Assembly: GCA_030731855.1 (NCBI GenBank) | Contig: JANQTG010000123.1 | Location: 1-46,494, forward strand | Direction: 5' to 3' | From: Cellulophaga sp. | GTDB lineage: Bacteria > Bacteroidota > Bacteroidia > Flavobacteriales > Flavobacteriaceae | DNA: 46,494 nt | Shown: positions 36,432 through 44,559 of the stretch, in pieces | Position numbering within the stretch: position 1 is the stretch's first letter | Layout: each line of letters opens with the position of its first letter | The notes under the pieces: generated by a model | What the model saw: only the letters and a program-made list of their open reading frames with translations | Database searches by the model: none | What the model was told of the DNA's origin: nothing | Translations under genes and position numbers: made by a program

Positions 36432-37769
36432 ATGAAAAATATGAAATTTATATATACGTTAATGGTATCGATGCTAATCTTTACAGCATGTGATACTGAT
36501 TTAGATCAATTTCCACCTAAGAATATTGAAACAAATGCCTTAAATGATTTTACAGGAGTACTGAATGCTGCGTATCATTATCAGACAGGTACTAGTACCC
36601 CATTAGCTATTATGGGTGATTTTAGGGCAGACAATATGATCATGGAAGAAGAGCCTTTTCCAGCATTTGACAGGTTTAATTCAGATCTGGCTGGTGGTGA
36701 TTTGTTAGAGCAGTTTTTTCGTCCTTATTATAGCAATTTATATAAGGCTATTTTAAGTGCAAATATCGTAATTGAGAAATCTACAGATGCTACACAGATA
36801 GGAGAAGCCCAGTTTTTAAGAGCCTTATCATACTTTAAATTGGTAATGGTATTTGGGGATGTTCCTGTTAATTTAGCAGCAACACCTAGTACAACAGACA
36901 CATCAATTTTAACGAGACAGTCCTCTGCCGATATATACAATAATGTAATAATTCCAGATTTAAGAGCGGCAATTGCAGCTTTAAACAATTCTGGCCTAGC
37001 AACTGGAAGAGCATCGAATATCGCTGCTCGTGCATTTCTTGGAAAGGTTTATATGCATTTGGGTGATTTTACAAATGCTGCAACAGAATTGGCACTGGTA
37101 GTAAATGGTGCTGCCGCTGCGGGAATAAGCCTAGAGGCAAATTTTGAAAATGTGGTTAATGATACTAGTTCCGAAATTATATTTGCAACTATACGTTCTA
37201 CTTCGGTGCCAGACGAATATGGTTTTACCGAATTTCCAGGTTGGTTTGCAGGGGCAGATACAAAATCGCCAACACCATTAGATCCAAGTTTGACTGCTGC
37301 TTTTGATGCTGCTTTTAGTGCAGGTGGAGGAACTGGTGTTGATATTAGAAAATCAGGAACTATCGATATAGTCAATTTGACGGGTAGCTTCAAGTTTCCT
37401 GGAGAGCTAGAGCAAGATTGGATTGAGATGAGATTATCAGATGTAATCTTAATGTACGCTGAGGCTTTAAATGAAAATAGTTCTCCTGCGGCAACTACCT
37501 TAGCACTTTTAAACCCAATTCGTACAAGAGCAGGTTTAAATAGTTTGGTTGGAACAGCAACAACGCAAGCAGAAGTAAGGCAAGCTATAGCTGATGAAAG
37601 AAGATTAGAGCTGGCTTTAGAAGGTCATAGATGGTTCGATTTAGTAAGGACAGGTACTGTGGATACTGAATTAGGCGAAACGGTTAATAGTAATTATTAT
37701 ATATTTCCAATTCCAAATTCAGAAATTCTTGCAAGCGGTGGAGTAATAACTCAAAATCCTGGATATTAA
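36432..37769 (+). CDS. susD: SusD/RagB-family surface glycan-binding lipoprotein (second)
   Basis: 445-residue SusD homologue with a lipoprotein signal ending IFTAC. It contains GEAQFLRALSYFKLVMVFGDVPVNL, NPIRTRAGLN and the C-terminal ADERRLELALEGHRWFDLVRTG, all standard for SusD. The ATG at 36432 avoids overlap with SusC-2; a frame open from 36408 exists but gives no signal. It is the usual partner of the SusC just upstream. Confidence 0.93.
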   Translation: MKNMKFIYTLMVSMLIFTACDTDLDQFPPKNIETNALNDFTGVLNAAYHYQTGTSTPLAIMGDFRADNMIMEEEPFPAFDRFNSDLAGGDLLEQFFRPYYSNLYKAILSANIVIEKSTDATQIGEAQFLRALSYFKLVMVFGDVPVNLAATPSTTDTSILTRQSSADIYNNVIIPDLRAAIAALNNSGLATGRASNIAARAFLGKVYMHLGDFTNAATELALVVNGAAAAGISLEANFENVVNDTSSEIIFATIRSTSVPDEYGFTEFPGWFAGADTKSPTPLDPSLTAAFDAAFSAGGGTGVDIRKSGTIDIVNLTGSFKFPGELEQDWIEMRLSDVILMYAEALNENSSPAATTLALLNPIRTRAGLNSLVGTATTQAEVRQAIADERRLELALEGHRWFDLVRTGTVDTELGETVNSNYYIFPIPNSEILASGGVITQNPGY

Positions 37770-37778
37770 TTAACATTT

Positions 37779-37841
37779 AAACCATTACCTTTTAATTGAG
37801 TTTTAATTAATTTAGTTCATAAAGGTGATGGTTTTATTTTT
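37779..37841 (+). terminator. Terminator after the second SusCD pair
   Basis: A 14-bp stem with one T-G wobble (37779-37792 with 37821-37834), a 28-nt loop and a TTTTATTTTT tail. It begins 10 bp after the SusD-2 stop and precedes the PL7 remnant. Confidence 0.65.
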
Positions 37842-37867
37842 AGATTTATGATTTAAGAGAATAGTAA

Positions 37868-37964
37868 AACATTGATTACTTTAAAACAGGTAATAATTTT
37901 CAAAGTAGAAGATAAATGCTATTTCGCAAAAGTAAAATATTATGAATTAGATGTTACACATTAG
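37868..37964 (+). pseudogene. 3'-end remnant of a PL7 alginate lyase
   Basis: Reading from 37868 gives NIDYFKTGNNFQSR, then after one extra base (37910) DKCYFAKVKYYELDVTH and a stop at 37962-37964. This matches the C-terminus of the PL7 at 31605 (ENYFKAGNYFQSR, then a segment ending FSKVRFYELEVSH). It is truncated at the 5' side (a stop lies just upstream at 37865) and frameshifted. The second SusCD operon therefore once ended in a PL7 gene, as the first still does. Confidence 0.82.
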
Positions 37965-38094
37965 GTTGCTTTGGTGACAATTTAAAATATAGAGGTTTTG
38001 AGTTAGTTGATTTTTAAATTCTACTAGTTTGATTTTCAAATTAGTAGAATTATTTTGGAATAAATTTTTGTTAAACAATTTTTTTAAGTATAAA
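37965..38094. other. AT-rich spacer upstream of the gntR promoter
   Basis: Together with the terminator and PL7 remnant this fills the 401-bp gap between SusD-2 and gntR. Nothing further is recognisable here. Confidence 0.4.
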
Positions 38095-38148
38095 TTTTTT
38101 AATCAAAAATTTATACTTAATTTTAACAAACCAATCTGGTTAACCAAT
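38095..38148 (+). promoter_or_regulatory. Promoter and operator of the gntR gene (autoregulation)
   Basis: The operator at 38123-38148 has a degenerate first unit TAACAAACCA and a good second unit TGGTTAACCA, spaced by ATC. The weak -7 box TAATTTTA (38118-38125) has the same register to the operator as at the other four promoters, with TTTT at -33 (38095-38098). The start codon is 22 bp downstream. A weaker site suits autoregulation. Confidence 0.72.
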
Positions 38149-38170
38149 TTAAGAAAATTAAGTTTAGCAT

Positions 38171-38893
38171 ATGAAATTAGAAATCCCTACTAAAAGAGAA
38201 AATGTAGAAATTCAAAATGAAATTATTTCTAACATAAAAGAACTGATTAGTTATAAGAATTTAGAACCCGGCGATAAATTACCTTCAGAACGTAAGCTTT
38301 CTGAAAAATTTGGGGTGAGTAGGAGTAACATACGCGAAGCGATTCAAAAATTAGAATTTTACGGAATCTTAATTTCTAAACCACAAAGCGGGACTTTTAT
38401 TGCAGATATCGGTGCTATTGCAATGGAAGGTATGTTAGGGGATATTTTAAGATTGGAAAATCCAGATTTTAAATCCTTGGTAGAAACCAGAATTTTATTG
38501 GAGTTAAAAACGGTGAAACTTGCGGCCTTAAGAAGAACTGAAGAAGATTTAGTTCAAATTAAAACAGCATTAGATGCTTACGCTGAAAAAGTAAATAATA
38601 AAGAAGATGCTGTTCAAGAAGATTTATTATTTCATTTAGCGATTGCTAGAGCAAGTGGTAATAGTACTATGAATACGTTCATGTTAATCATAACGCCAGA
38701 GATTATTACAAATTTTGAGAAATATCATGTTTGTGATACCAGTCAATCTTTTATTGGTATTCAGGAACATACTGAAATATATCAAGCTATTGTAGATCAA
38801 AACCCTCAATTAGCTAGAGAAAAAATGAAAGTGCATTTTAGAATTTTATACCAATATTGTTATCACACAAAAGAAGTTGGTAACGAAAATTAA
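38171..38893 (+). CDS. GntR/FadR-family transcriptional regulator of the alginate locus
   Basis: 240-residue regulator with an N-terminal winged helix (LPSERKLSEKFGVSRSNIREAIQKLE, about residues 37-62, written here in two parts: LPSERKLSEKF and GVSRSNIREAIQKLE) and a C-terminal FCD all-helical ligand domain of the FadR subfamily. FadR-type uronate regulators (UxuR, ExuR) bind TTGGTATACCAA-like palindromes, close to the TGGTNAACCA units found at five promoters here, including its own. A GntR-family alginate repressor (AusR) has been described in Zobellia galactanivorans. I infer the same role, with release by an alginate breakdown product. Confidence 0.9.
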   Translation: MKLEIPTKRENVEIQNEIISNIKELISYKNLEPGDKLPSERKLSEKFGVSRSNIREAIQKLEFYGILISKPQSGTFIADIGAIAMEGMLGDILRLENPDFKSLVETRILLELKTVKLAALRRTEEDLVQIKTALDAYAEKVNNKEDAVQEDLLFHLAIARASGNSTMNTFMLIITPEIITNFEKYHVCDTSQSFIGIQEHTEIYQAIVDQNPQLAREKMKVHFRILYQYCYHTKEVGNEN

Positions 38894-38994
38894 AAATAAC
38901 TCGAATATTATTTAAACATAACATTCCTAATAAAATTTCTAATATTATTAGTTTGTAATCTATATATCATTCACAACTAAAAAACAGTTCAAAC

Positions 38995-39022
38995 TAACTA
39001 TTTTCTAGTTATTTTATGTTTT
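38995..39022 (+). terminator. Weak terminator-like hairpin before the MFS gene
   Basis: A 6-bp stem (TAACTA with TAGTTA, loop TTTTC) followed by TTTTATGTTTTT. It may partly separate gntR from the transporter gene; the stem is short, so this is tentative. Confidence 0.35.
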
Positions 39023-39039
39023 TAATCAAAGAATAAAGT

Positions 39040-40344
39040 ATGAAAATAAAAGGTTTAAGATGGTGGGTAGTAGGTTTAATAGCCTTAGCTGCAGTGATAA
39101 ACTATATAGATAGACAGGCTTTTTCTGTACTATGGGAAACTAAAGGTGGTATTGCAGACGAATTATATCCTGAGCTAGACGCTAATGCGAGGAAAAAGAT
39201 TTACGGTCAAATAGGTACTTATTTTATTATTGCCTATGCCGTTGGTCAAGCTTTATTTGGTAGAATTTTTGATAAATTAGGAACACGAATTGGTTTTGCT
39301 TTATCTATTGGTTTCTGGTCTTTAGCAACTGGATTACATGCTTTAGTGAAAGGTTTTACAGGTTTTACCATTGTTAGAGTACTTTTAGGATTGTCAGAAG
39401 CAGGTAATTGGCCAGGAGCAGCAAAAGGTAATGCAGAATGGTTTCCAACGAACGAACGAGCTATAGCACAAGGTATTTTTAATTTTGGTGCTTCTTTTGG
39501 CGCATTAATTTCGATACCTCTGATAGGATTGATGGCACAAAAATTACATTGGCATGCAGTATTTATGGTTATTGCTATTTTAGGTTTTTTATGGTTAATT
39601 CCATGGTTGATCGTTGTTAAATTTAGCCCCGATAAGCATCCTTGGTTAACCGATAAAGAAAAAGATTTAATTCTTAGTGGTCAAAAAAATGAGGTAAAAT
39701 CTGTTGATGAGGAAGCCCCTCAAAAAAGTTTAGGCTACGGGAAATTATTAGGTTTCAAACAAAGTTGGGGAGTTATTATTGCATCTGCCGCAATAGACCC
39801 TATATGGTGGATTTTTGTAGTTTGGATACCTAATTACCTTGTTAATGTTTTTGATATGGGTATTGAAGGTATTACAAAACTAGGCTGGGTTCCATATCTA
39901 GGTGCAATGATTGGGGCTTGGTTTGGAGGTTTACTGGCAAAAGCATTTTTCAACAAAGGTTGGAGCGTAAATAAAGTTAGAAAAACAACTATTGCAATAG
40001 GCTGTGCTATCATGCTTCCAGCACTACTATCATTAAGTAGTCCTGGTAGTCCCTTAATGGCTGTAATTATTATGGCATTTGTTTTATTTGGATTTCAAAC
40101 CGCTATAGGTAATATTCAAACTTTACCAAGTGATTTATATAATGGTAAATCCGTTGGAACCTTGTCTGGATTAGCTGGAATGTCAGCAAAATTTGCCGCA
40201 GCTGCTTTAACTTGGTTTATAGGGACTAAATTGCCAGCAGATAAATACTCTTTAGTATTTCTTATTGGAGCAGGATTAGTAGCAATTGTAGTATTAGCAG
40301 TTTGGGTGCTTATCCCAAAAATTGAACCAATTAATGCAAAATAG
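39040..40344 (+). CDS. MFS transporter, hexuronate (ACS) family
   Basis: 434-residue inner-membrane transporter with 12 predicted helices, of the anion:cation symporter family that includes ExuT. The start RWWVVGLIALAAVINYIDRQAFSV, split as RWWVVGLIALAAVI and NYIDRQAFSV, and LGLSEAGNWPGAAKGNAEWFP are hallmarks. It probably carries unsaturated uronate or DEH from periplasm to cytoplasm. No operator lies in the 146-bp gap after gntR, so it may be read through from the gntR promoter or have its own. An SDR gene follows after 40 bp. Confidence 0.9.
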   Translation: MKIKGLRWWVVGLIALAAVINYIDRQAFSVLWETKGGIADELYPELDANARKKIYGQIGTYFIIAYAVGQALFGRIFDKLGTRIGFALSIGFWSLATGLHALVKGFTGFTIVRVLLGLSEAGNWPGAAKGNAEWFPTNERAIAQGIFNFGASFGALISIPLIGLMAQKLHWHAVFMVIAILGFLWLIPWLIVVKFSPDKHPWLTDKEKDLILSGQKNEVKSVDEEAPQKSLGYGKLLGFKQSWGVIIASAAIDPIWWIFVVWIPNYLVNVFDMGIEGITKLGWVPYLGAMIGAWFGGLLAKAFFNKGWSVNKVRKTTIAIGCAIMLPALLSLSSPGSPLMAVIIMAFVLFGFQTAIGNIQTLPSDLYNGKSVGTLSGLAGMSAKFAAAALTWFIGTKLPADKYSLVFLIGAGLVAIVVLAVWVLIPKIEPINAK

Positions 40345-40384
40345 AAAAATAATAATAGATCATAATAAATAATAATTAGTAAAC

Positions 40385-41149
40385 ATGAGTACAAATAAAG
40401 GAAAAGTAGCAGTAATTACAGGAGCAACAGGTGGTATTGGTTTTGAAGTAGCAAAAAGATTAGGTAAAGATGGCTACTCAGTTGTTTTAAATGGTATCGA
40501 TAATGAAGCAGGAGCACAAAGAGTTAAAGAACTTACAGCAGAGGGAATAACCGCAGAATATCTGGGATTTGATGTTACAAAAGAAGATGAAGTAACCTCA
40601 AATATCACAGCAATCGGAAATAAGTACGGTAAAATTGATGTATTGGTTAACAATGCAGGTGGCCTAGGTGGAAGATCTAGATTTGAAGAAATGACTACAG
40701 AATTTTACAGATTTGTAATGGCTTTAAATCTTGATTCTGTTTTCTTTGCGTCAAGAGCAGCGATTCCATTTCTTAAAAAAGGAGAGCATCCTTCTATCAT
40801 TAATTATACCTCAAATGCGGGCTGGACAGCAGGTGGGCCAGGAGCGGGTATTTACGGAACTTCAAAAGCCGGTGTTCATGCAATTACAAGAGCCTTAGCT
40901 AAAGATTTAGCGGAGTACGGAATTAGAGTTAATGCAGTTTCTCCAGGAACTATCGACACTCCTTTTCATGCACAGATCAAAGCAACAAAACCAGAAGTTT
41001 TCGCTTCATGGGCAGATAATATTATGTTAGGTAGATTAGGTCAGCCAGAAGATGTTGCTGGTGTAATTTCATTTCTAGCAAGTAAAGATGCAGCTTTTAT
41101 AACTGCGGAAACTATCCAAATCGGTGGTGGTCAGGCATTAGGTATTTAA
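40385..41149 (+). CDS. SDR-family reductase, probable DEH reductase
   Basis: 254-residue short-chain dehydrogenase. Cofactor motif TGATGGIG (12-19), NNAG (89-92), Ser143 and YxxxK (Tyr157, Lys161) are all canonical. Standing next to the uronate transporter and repressor, it fits the DEH-to-KDG step in the cytoplasm. It has the same length as the SDR at 19754 but differs clearly in sequence. Either could be the main DEH reductase. A bidirectional terminator follows. Confidence 0.87.
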   Translation: MSTNKGKVAVITGATGGIGFEVAKRLGKDGYSVVLNGIDNEAGAQRVKELTAEGITAEYLGFDVTKEDEVTSNITAIGNKYGKIDVLVNNAGGLGGRSRFEEMTTEFYRFVMALNLDSVFFASRAAIPFLKKGEHPSIINYTSNAGWTAGGPGAGIYGTSKAGVHAITRALAKDLAEYGIRVNAVSPGTIDTPFHAQIKATKPEVFASWADNIMLGRLGQPEDVAGVISFLASKDAAFITAETIQIGGGQALGI

Positions 41150-41183
41150 TACGTTAATTAAATTAAAGAATAGTTAGAAAATA

Positions 41184-41223
41184 AAAAAATCTAACTGAAA
41201 TGAAAATTTCAGTTAGATTTTTT
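41184..41223. terminator. Bidirectional terminator between SDR and sulfatase genes
   Basis: A perfect 18-bp stem (41184-41201 with 41206-41223) with a GAAA loop, flanked by A on one side and T on the other. It serves the convergent SDR (plus) and sulfatase (minus) transcripts and marks the right end of the alginate locus. Confidence 0.92.
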
Positions 41224-41244
41224 TTTAATTACTGCCTAGTGAAA

Positions 41245-42573
41245 TTAATTGTTTAGTGTTACAAGTGCAGTTTCTAACTGATTTTTTATTATTTCATCTG
41301 AGCTATTAATTCCTGATCCGTTAGCATCTAATAAATTAGTTGCTTCAAGAGGATCATTTAGTAGTTGATACATTTCTTTTGTGCCATCAGCAAATAGTAA
41401 AAGGTGATGTGTGCTATTTCTTATAGTGCGATCAGTACCTCCAGAATCTAATTCTATTTCTGAATAAATATATTCTCTACCTAAAAAAGAATTAGTTGTA
41501 AATGTTGATTTAAAACTTTTACTATCATTTATCTCTGTTGTGCCTGTTTCTGCAATATCTACAATGGTAGCAAAAATATCAGATGCATTAATTAAACTAC
41601 TTTCTAAGCTATTTTTTCTAGTTACACCTTTTCCAGAAACTACCATAGGAACATGAATACCACCTTCATAAATAGTAGATTTTGCTCTTTGTCTTCCATA
41701 TTCTTGAACTACTTGACTTGGGGTACCATTATCGCCAATAAATATAATAATAGTATTTTCTCTTTCTGTTTCAGACATCGAACTTAATAAACGACCAACT
41801 TCTGTATCCATAGCTTCTAACATGGCCATATAGTAGGGTAGTGTATTTGAATCTATACTAGCCTGATCTGTTGGTAAATTTCCTTGTGAATGTAAATTAG
41901 TAGGTGGTAAATGAAAAGGGGTGTGTGGGGCGTTATAAGCTAACCACAAAAACCAAGGTTTTGTTTGATCAGCAACCCAGTCAATAGCTAAATCTGTAAA
42001 TTTTGTCGTTGTATATTCACTGCTACTGGTTATATTTCCATTAATAGACAAATCCCAATCAGTATAAGAGGGTACACCACCTCTTATAAAACCTGCAAAA
42101 TATTCGATTCCCATATCATTGGCATGAGTTTCAGAAGTTGATAAATGCCATTTACCGATAACTGCTTGTTGATATGCTGAGTTTGTGTTATTAGTAATAT
42201 ACTGTTGTAAAGACGTTTCCCCTAATGAAAGTTGATCACCCACTTTTTTTACATTAGTTCTAAACCCGTATTTACCCGTAATTATACTTGCACGTGTGGG
42301 GCTGCAGGTTGGGTTTGACCAAACATTTTCATATAAAACCCCATTACTAATCATACTTTGAAGAATTGGCATATTAGGTTTTACACTTCCTATTCCATAT
42401 CCAGGACTAGCATCAATACCCATATCGTCAGCTATAATTAATAGTATGTTTGGCTTTGTTGAAGATGGATCCGTTGGTTCTTCTTTTTCTGTTTGATTAT
42501 CGCCACTGCACGATATTATGGAAAGGATACAGGTTAGTACAGTAAAAAATATTTTAGGTTTGAATAATTTCAT
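41245..42573 (-). CDS. Sulfatase (S1 family), lipoprotein
   Basis: 442-residue formylglycine-dependent sulfatase. The maturation motif C-S-P-T-R is at residues 90-94 with the following ASIITGKYG; metal-binding ADDMG lies at 48-52 and GDNGTPS in the second half. A lipoprotein signal ends IISC (Cys22). It should remove sulfate from a polysaccharide or small sulfate ester in the periplasm or at the surface. Alginate is not sulfated, so it belongs to another function. It is the last gene of a four-gene operon, overlapping the SCO gene by 4 nt. No FGE maturase gene is in the window. Confidence 0.9.
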   Translation of the reverse strand: MKLFKPKIFFTVLTCILSIISCSGDNQTEKEEPTDPSSTKPNILLIIADDMGIDASPGYGIGSVKPNMPILQSMISNGVLYENVWSNPTCSPTRASIITGKYGFRTNVKKVGDQLSLGETSLQQYITNNTNSAYQQAVIGKWHLSTSETHANDMGIEYFAGFIRGGVPSYTDWDLSINGNITSSSEYTTTKFTDLAIDWVADQTKPWFLWLAYNAPHTPFHLPPTNLHSQGNLPTDQASIDSNTLPYYMAMLEAMDTEVGRLLSSMSETERENTIIIFIGDNGTPSQVVQEYGRQRAKSTIYEGGIHVPMVVSGKGVTRKNSLESSLINASDIFATIVDIAETGTTEINDSKSFKSTFTTNSFLGREYIYSEIELDSGGTDRTIRNSTHHLLLFADGTKEMYQLLNDPLEATNLLDANGSGINSSDEIIKNQLETALVTLNN

Positions 42574-43226
42574 AATTCTTCTTTTTTTAAAATTTCAACA
42601 TGTCGTATTAAACGCTTTACTTCTAATTCAATCGTACCATTATAAACACCACGAATAAATCCCTTTTTATCAACCAAAATAAAATTTTCAGTATGTATAA
42701 AATCTCCGTCGTCACTGGCTAATGTAAAATCCTCATCCGCAAAATAACCTGATCTAGCAATTTTATAAATAGCATCTTTATTCCCAGTAATTAAATTCCA
42801 TTTAATATCATTCACCTTATGTTTTTCTGCATATTCTTTTAAAACTGCAACAGTGTCGTAGTCTGGCATTACAGAGTGTGATAATAATAGCACATCAGCA
42901 TCATCTAAATAAACATTTTGTAATGTACTCATGTTTTTAGTTAAACTAGGGCAGATACCAGGGCAACTGGTAAAGAAAAAATCTGCTATATAAATTTTCT
43001 CTTCATAATTTTTATTAGTTATTGTATCTCCATTTTGATTTAAAAATGTAAAATCAGGAATTTTATGTGTTCCACTTTTCCATTCAGGGGTAAAATCAGG
43101 AGAATTAAAATATGGTAAGGCAGTAATTTCATCAACATTAAGCTTTGGGTCTATTTTCTTTATTTCTTTACAACTAAAAAAAAATAAAACACTTATAGAG
43201 ATAAAAAGTAATCTAGTTAATTTCAT
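42570..43226 (-). CDS. SCO1/SenC-family copper-binding lipoprotein
   Basis: 218-residue thioredoxin-fold SCO protein. The copper ligands CxxxC (Cys88 and Cys92 in TSCPGICPS) and a distal His178 (DGDFIHTENF) are intact. A lipoprotein signal ends FFSC (Cys19). SCO proteins deliver copper to cytochrome oxidase or act as thiol-disulfide reductases. No oxidase gene is near. Its stop overlaps the sulfatase start by 4 nt and its start overlaps the MORN-like gene by 14 nt, so it is coupled to an unusual partner set. Confidence 0.9.
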   Translation of the reverse strand: MKLTRLLFISISVLFFFSCKEIKKIDPKLNVDEITALPYFNSPDFTPEWKSGTHKIPDFTFLNQNGDTITNKNYEEKIYIADFFFTSCPGICPSLTKNMSTLQNVYLDDADVLLLSHSVMPDYDTVAVLKEYAEKHKVNDIKWNLITGNKDAIYKIARSGYFADEDFTLASDDGDFIHTENFILVDKKGFIRGVYNGTIELEVKRLIRHVEILKKEEL

Positions 43227-43785
43227 TTGTAACTGTGTTTACTGTAAAACATTTTTTTATTCCTATAAGCCCAAAACGTTCTCCATTGAAAACTTCATAA
43301 TTAGCTTTTAATTTTCCGTCAGCTTGATACATTTTTTGACTTCCTATTTCTTGCCCGTCTATATATTTAAAGTCTTTAAATATCTGACCTGAATTATACC
43401 ATTCTTTAACTTCTCCATGGTAGGCGCCTTCATCATTAAAATAATAGGAAAATTTTATTTTTTCATCTGGCCACCAACCTTGATGCAATCCAGTTTTATA
43501 CCCTTTTGTATAATAGCGTTCAATAGCTTTTATTCCACTAGAATACCATTGTTCTTCTTTACCATTTTTTTTCCCAAATTGGTATTCAACGTAGGATTGT
43601 AAAGTATCATTTTCATAGTAATGAACAACTCGACCGTTAAAAGGATCATTCTGGTAATAAAGAATACCATTAATAAGTCTCAACGAACTATCGTTTTTAT
43701 TAACGTCTATTATTTTTGAAGTATTTGAACAAGAATTTAAAAAACAAATAATCGAGATTGTATAAATTATTTGCCTAAATATCAT
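43213..43785 (-). CDS. YwqK/MORN-repeat lipoprotein
   Basis: 190-residue protein with MORN-like repeats of the YwqK type: GKKNGKEEQWYSSGIKAIERYY, split as GKKNGKEEQWYSSG and IKAIERYY, then GLHQGWWPDEKIKFSYYF, GAYHGEVKEWYNSGQIF and GQEIGSQKMYQADGKLKANY. A lipoprotein signal ends NSC (about residue 19). Databases often label this family an antitoxin, but that label seems inapt for an exported lipoprotein. It is more likely a beta-strand scaffold or protein-interaction module. It overlaps the YHYH gene by 1 nt. Confidence 0.8.
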   Translation of the reverse strand: MIFRQIIYTISIICFLNSCSNTSKIIDVNKNDSSLRLINGILYYQNDPFNGRVVHYYENDTLQSYVEYQFGKKNGKEEQWYSSGIKAIERYYTKGYKTGLHQGWWPDEKIKFSYYFNDEGAYHGEVKEWYNSGQIFKDFKYIDGQEIGSQKMYQADGKLKANYEVFNGERFGLIGIKKCFTVNTVTNEIN

Positions 43786-44540
43786 TATTGAGAAATATTT
43801 CCTGGAGTTCCAAAGTAACCATTTCCGTTAATATAAGGATCTTCAGGAGTTATATGGTAATGATAAATTCCACTAGGAAAATCAGCTGTAGCAGAGATAT
43901 GTCCGTGGTATTCATCAAGATCACTATTGGTAACTCTTACATTATTTTCGATAGGTCCATATACTGGAAAACCGTCAGCTAGCAAACCTAAAAAAGCATT
44001 TTCTCCAAATAAATCTGTTAGGTATGTAGGCTCAATATGATAGTGATATATGCCTCGACCAGTAGGATGTCCTAAATATTGATCAAATGAATTAATTTCT
44101 GTGGTTAATGGTAAGTCTGGACCTGCATATTGATTAAAAAATACAACTCCATTTCGAGAAACACCAATTGGTCCTAAACGAGTGGCTTCATGAGTAGTCG
44201 CTTCTGAAGGTTTTAGTGGAATGGTCATTACAATATTCTGTTCCTCAATTTCATTAGGATTTTGATTAAATTGAGGATTCGTACCTGTATAATCACTTTT
44301 TAAAGGGTTTCCTTGAGGCCAATAAGGACTAGTATGATTTGGGAGATCTGGAGTTGTAAAAACTACATTATTCCCAATTATTGCATAAGATAATCCCGTT
44401 CCATCAAATTTTGATAATATCGATGTAATATCATAAGTTGTCGCCACCTCTTCCTCTTGATTTTCAGAATCATTTGAGCATCCAAGAAATATAACTAAAA
44501 AAGCAGCTAAAATTGATAAATGATATTTTAAATTTTTCAT
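43785..44540 (-). CDS. YHYH-domain lipoprotein
   Basis: 251-residue lipoprotein (signal ending FLGC, Cys21) of the YHYH family, whose function is not established. It has two exact YHYH motifs (165-168 and 226-229) and a related YHGH at 211-214, plus conserved GPIGVSRNGVVFFNQ and LLADGFPVYGP. The clustered histidines and tyrosines suggest metal binding, and the SCO copper protein in the same operon makes copper the best guess (inference). It is the first gene of the coupled operon with YwqK-like, SCO and sulfatase genes. Confidence 0.85.
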   Translation of the reverse strand: MKNLKYHLSILAAFLVIFLGCSNDSENQEEEVATTYDITSILSKFDGTGLSYAIIGNNVVFTTPDLPNHTSPYWPQGNPLKSDYTGTNPQFNQNPNEIEEQNIVMTIPLKPSEATTHEATRLGPIGVSRNGVVFFNQYAGPDLPLTTEINSFDQYLGHPTGRGIYHYHIEPTYLTDLFGENAFLGLLADGFPVYGPIENNVRVTNSDLDEYHGHISATADFPSGIYHYHITPEDPYINGNGYFGTPGNISQ

Positions 44541-44559
44541 GGTTAATTTTTTTAAGTCT

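Noticed and set aside
39642-39653. A single TTGGTTAACC unit inside the MFS gene
   Set aside because: Only one unit, within coding sequence, with no partner at 13-bp spacing and no promoter box in register.
41245-42573. Sulfatase as part of the alginate pathway
   Set aside because: Alginate carries no sulfate, and a strong bidirectional terminator separates the genes; no alginate operator precedes the sulfatase operon.
43213-43785. Toxin-antitoxin system (YwqK family is often named an antitoxin)
   Set aside because: The protein is a MORN-repeat lipoprotein in a metabolic-type operon, with no toxin gene beside it.
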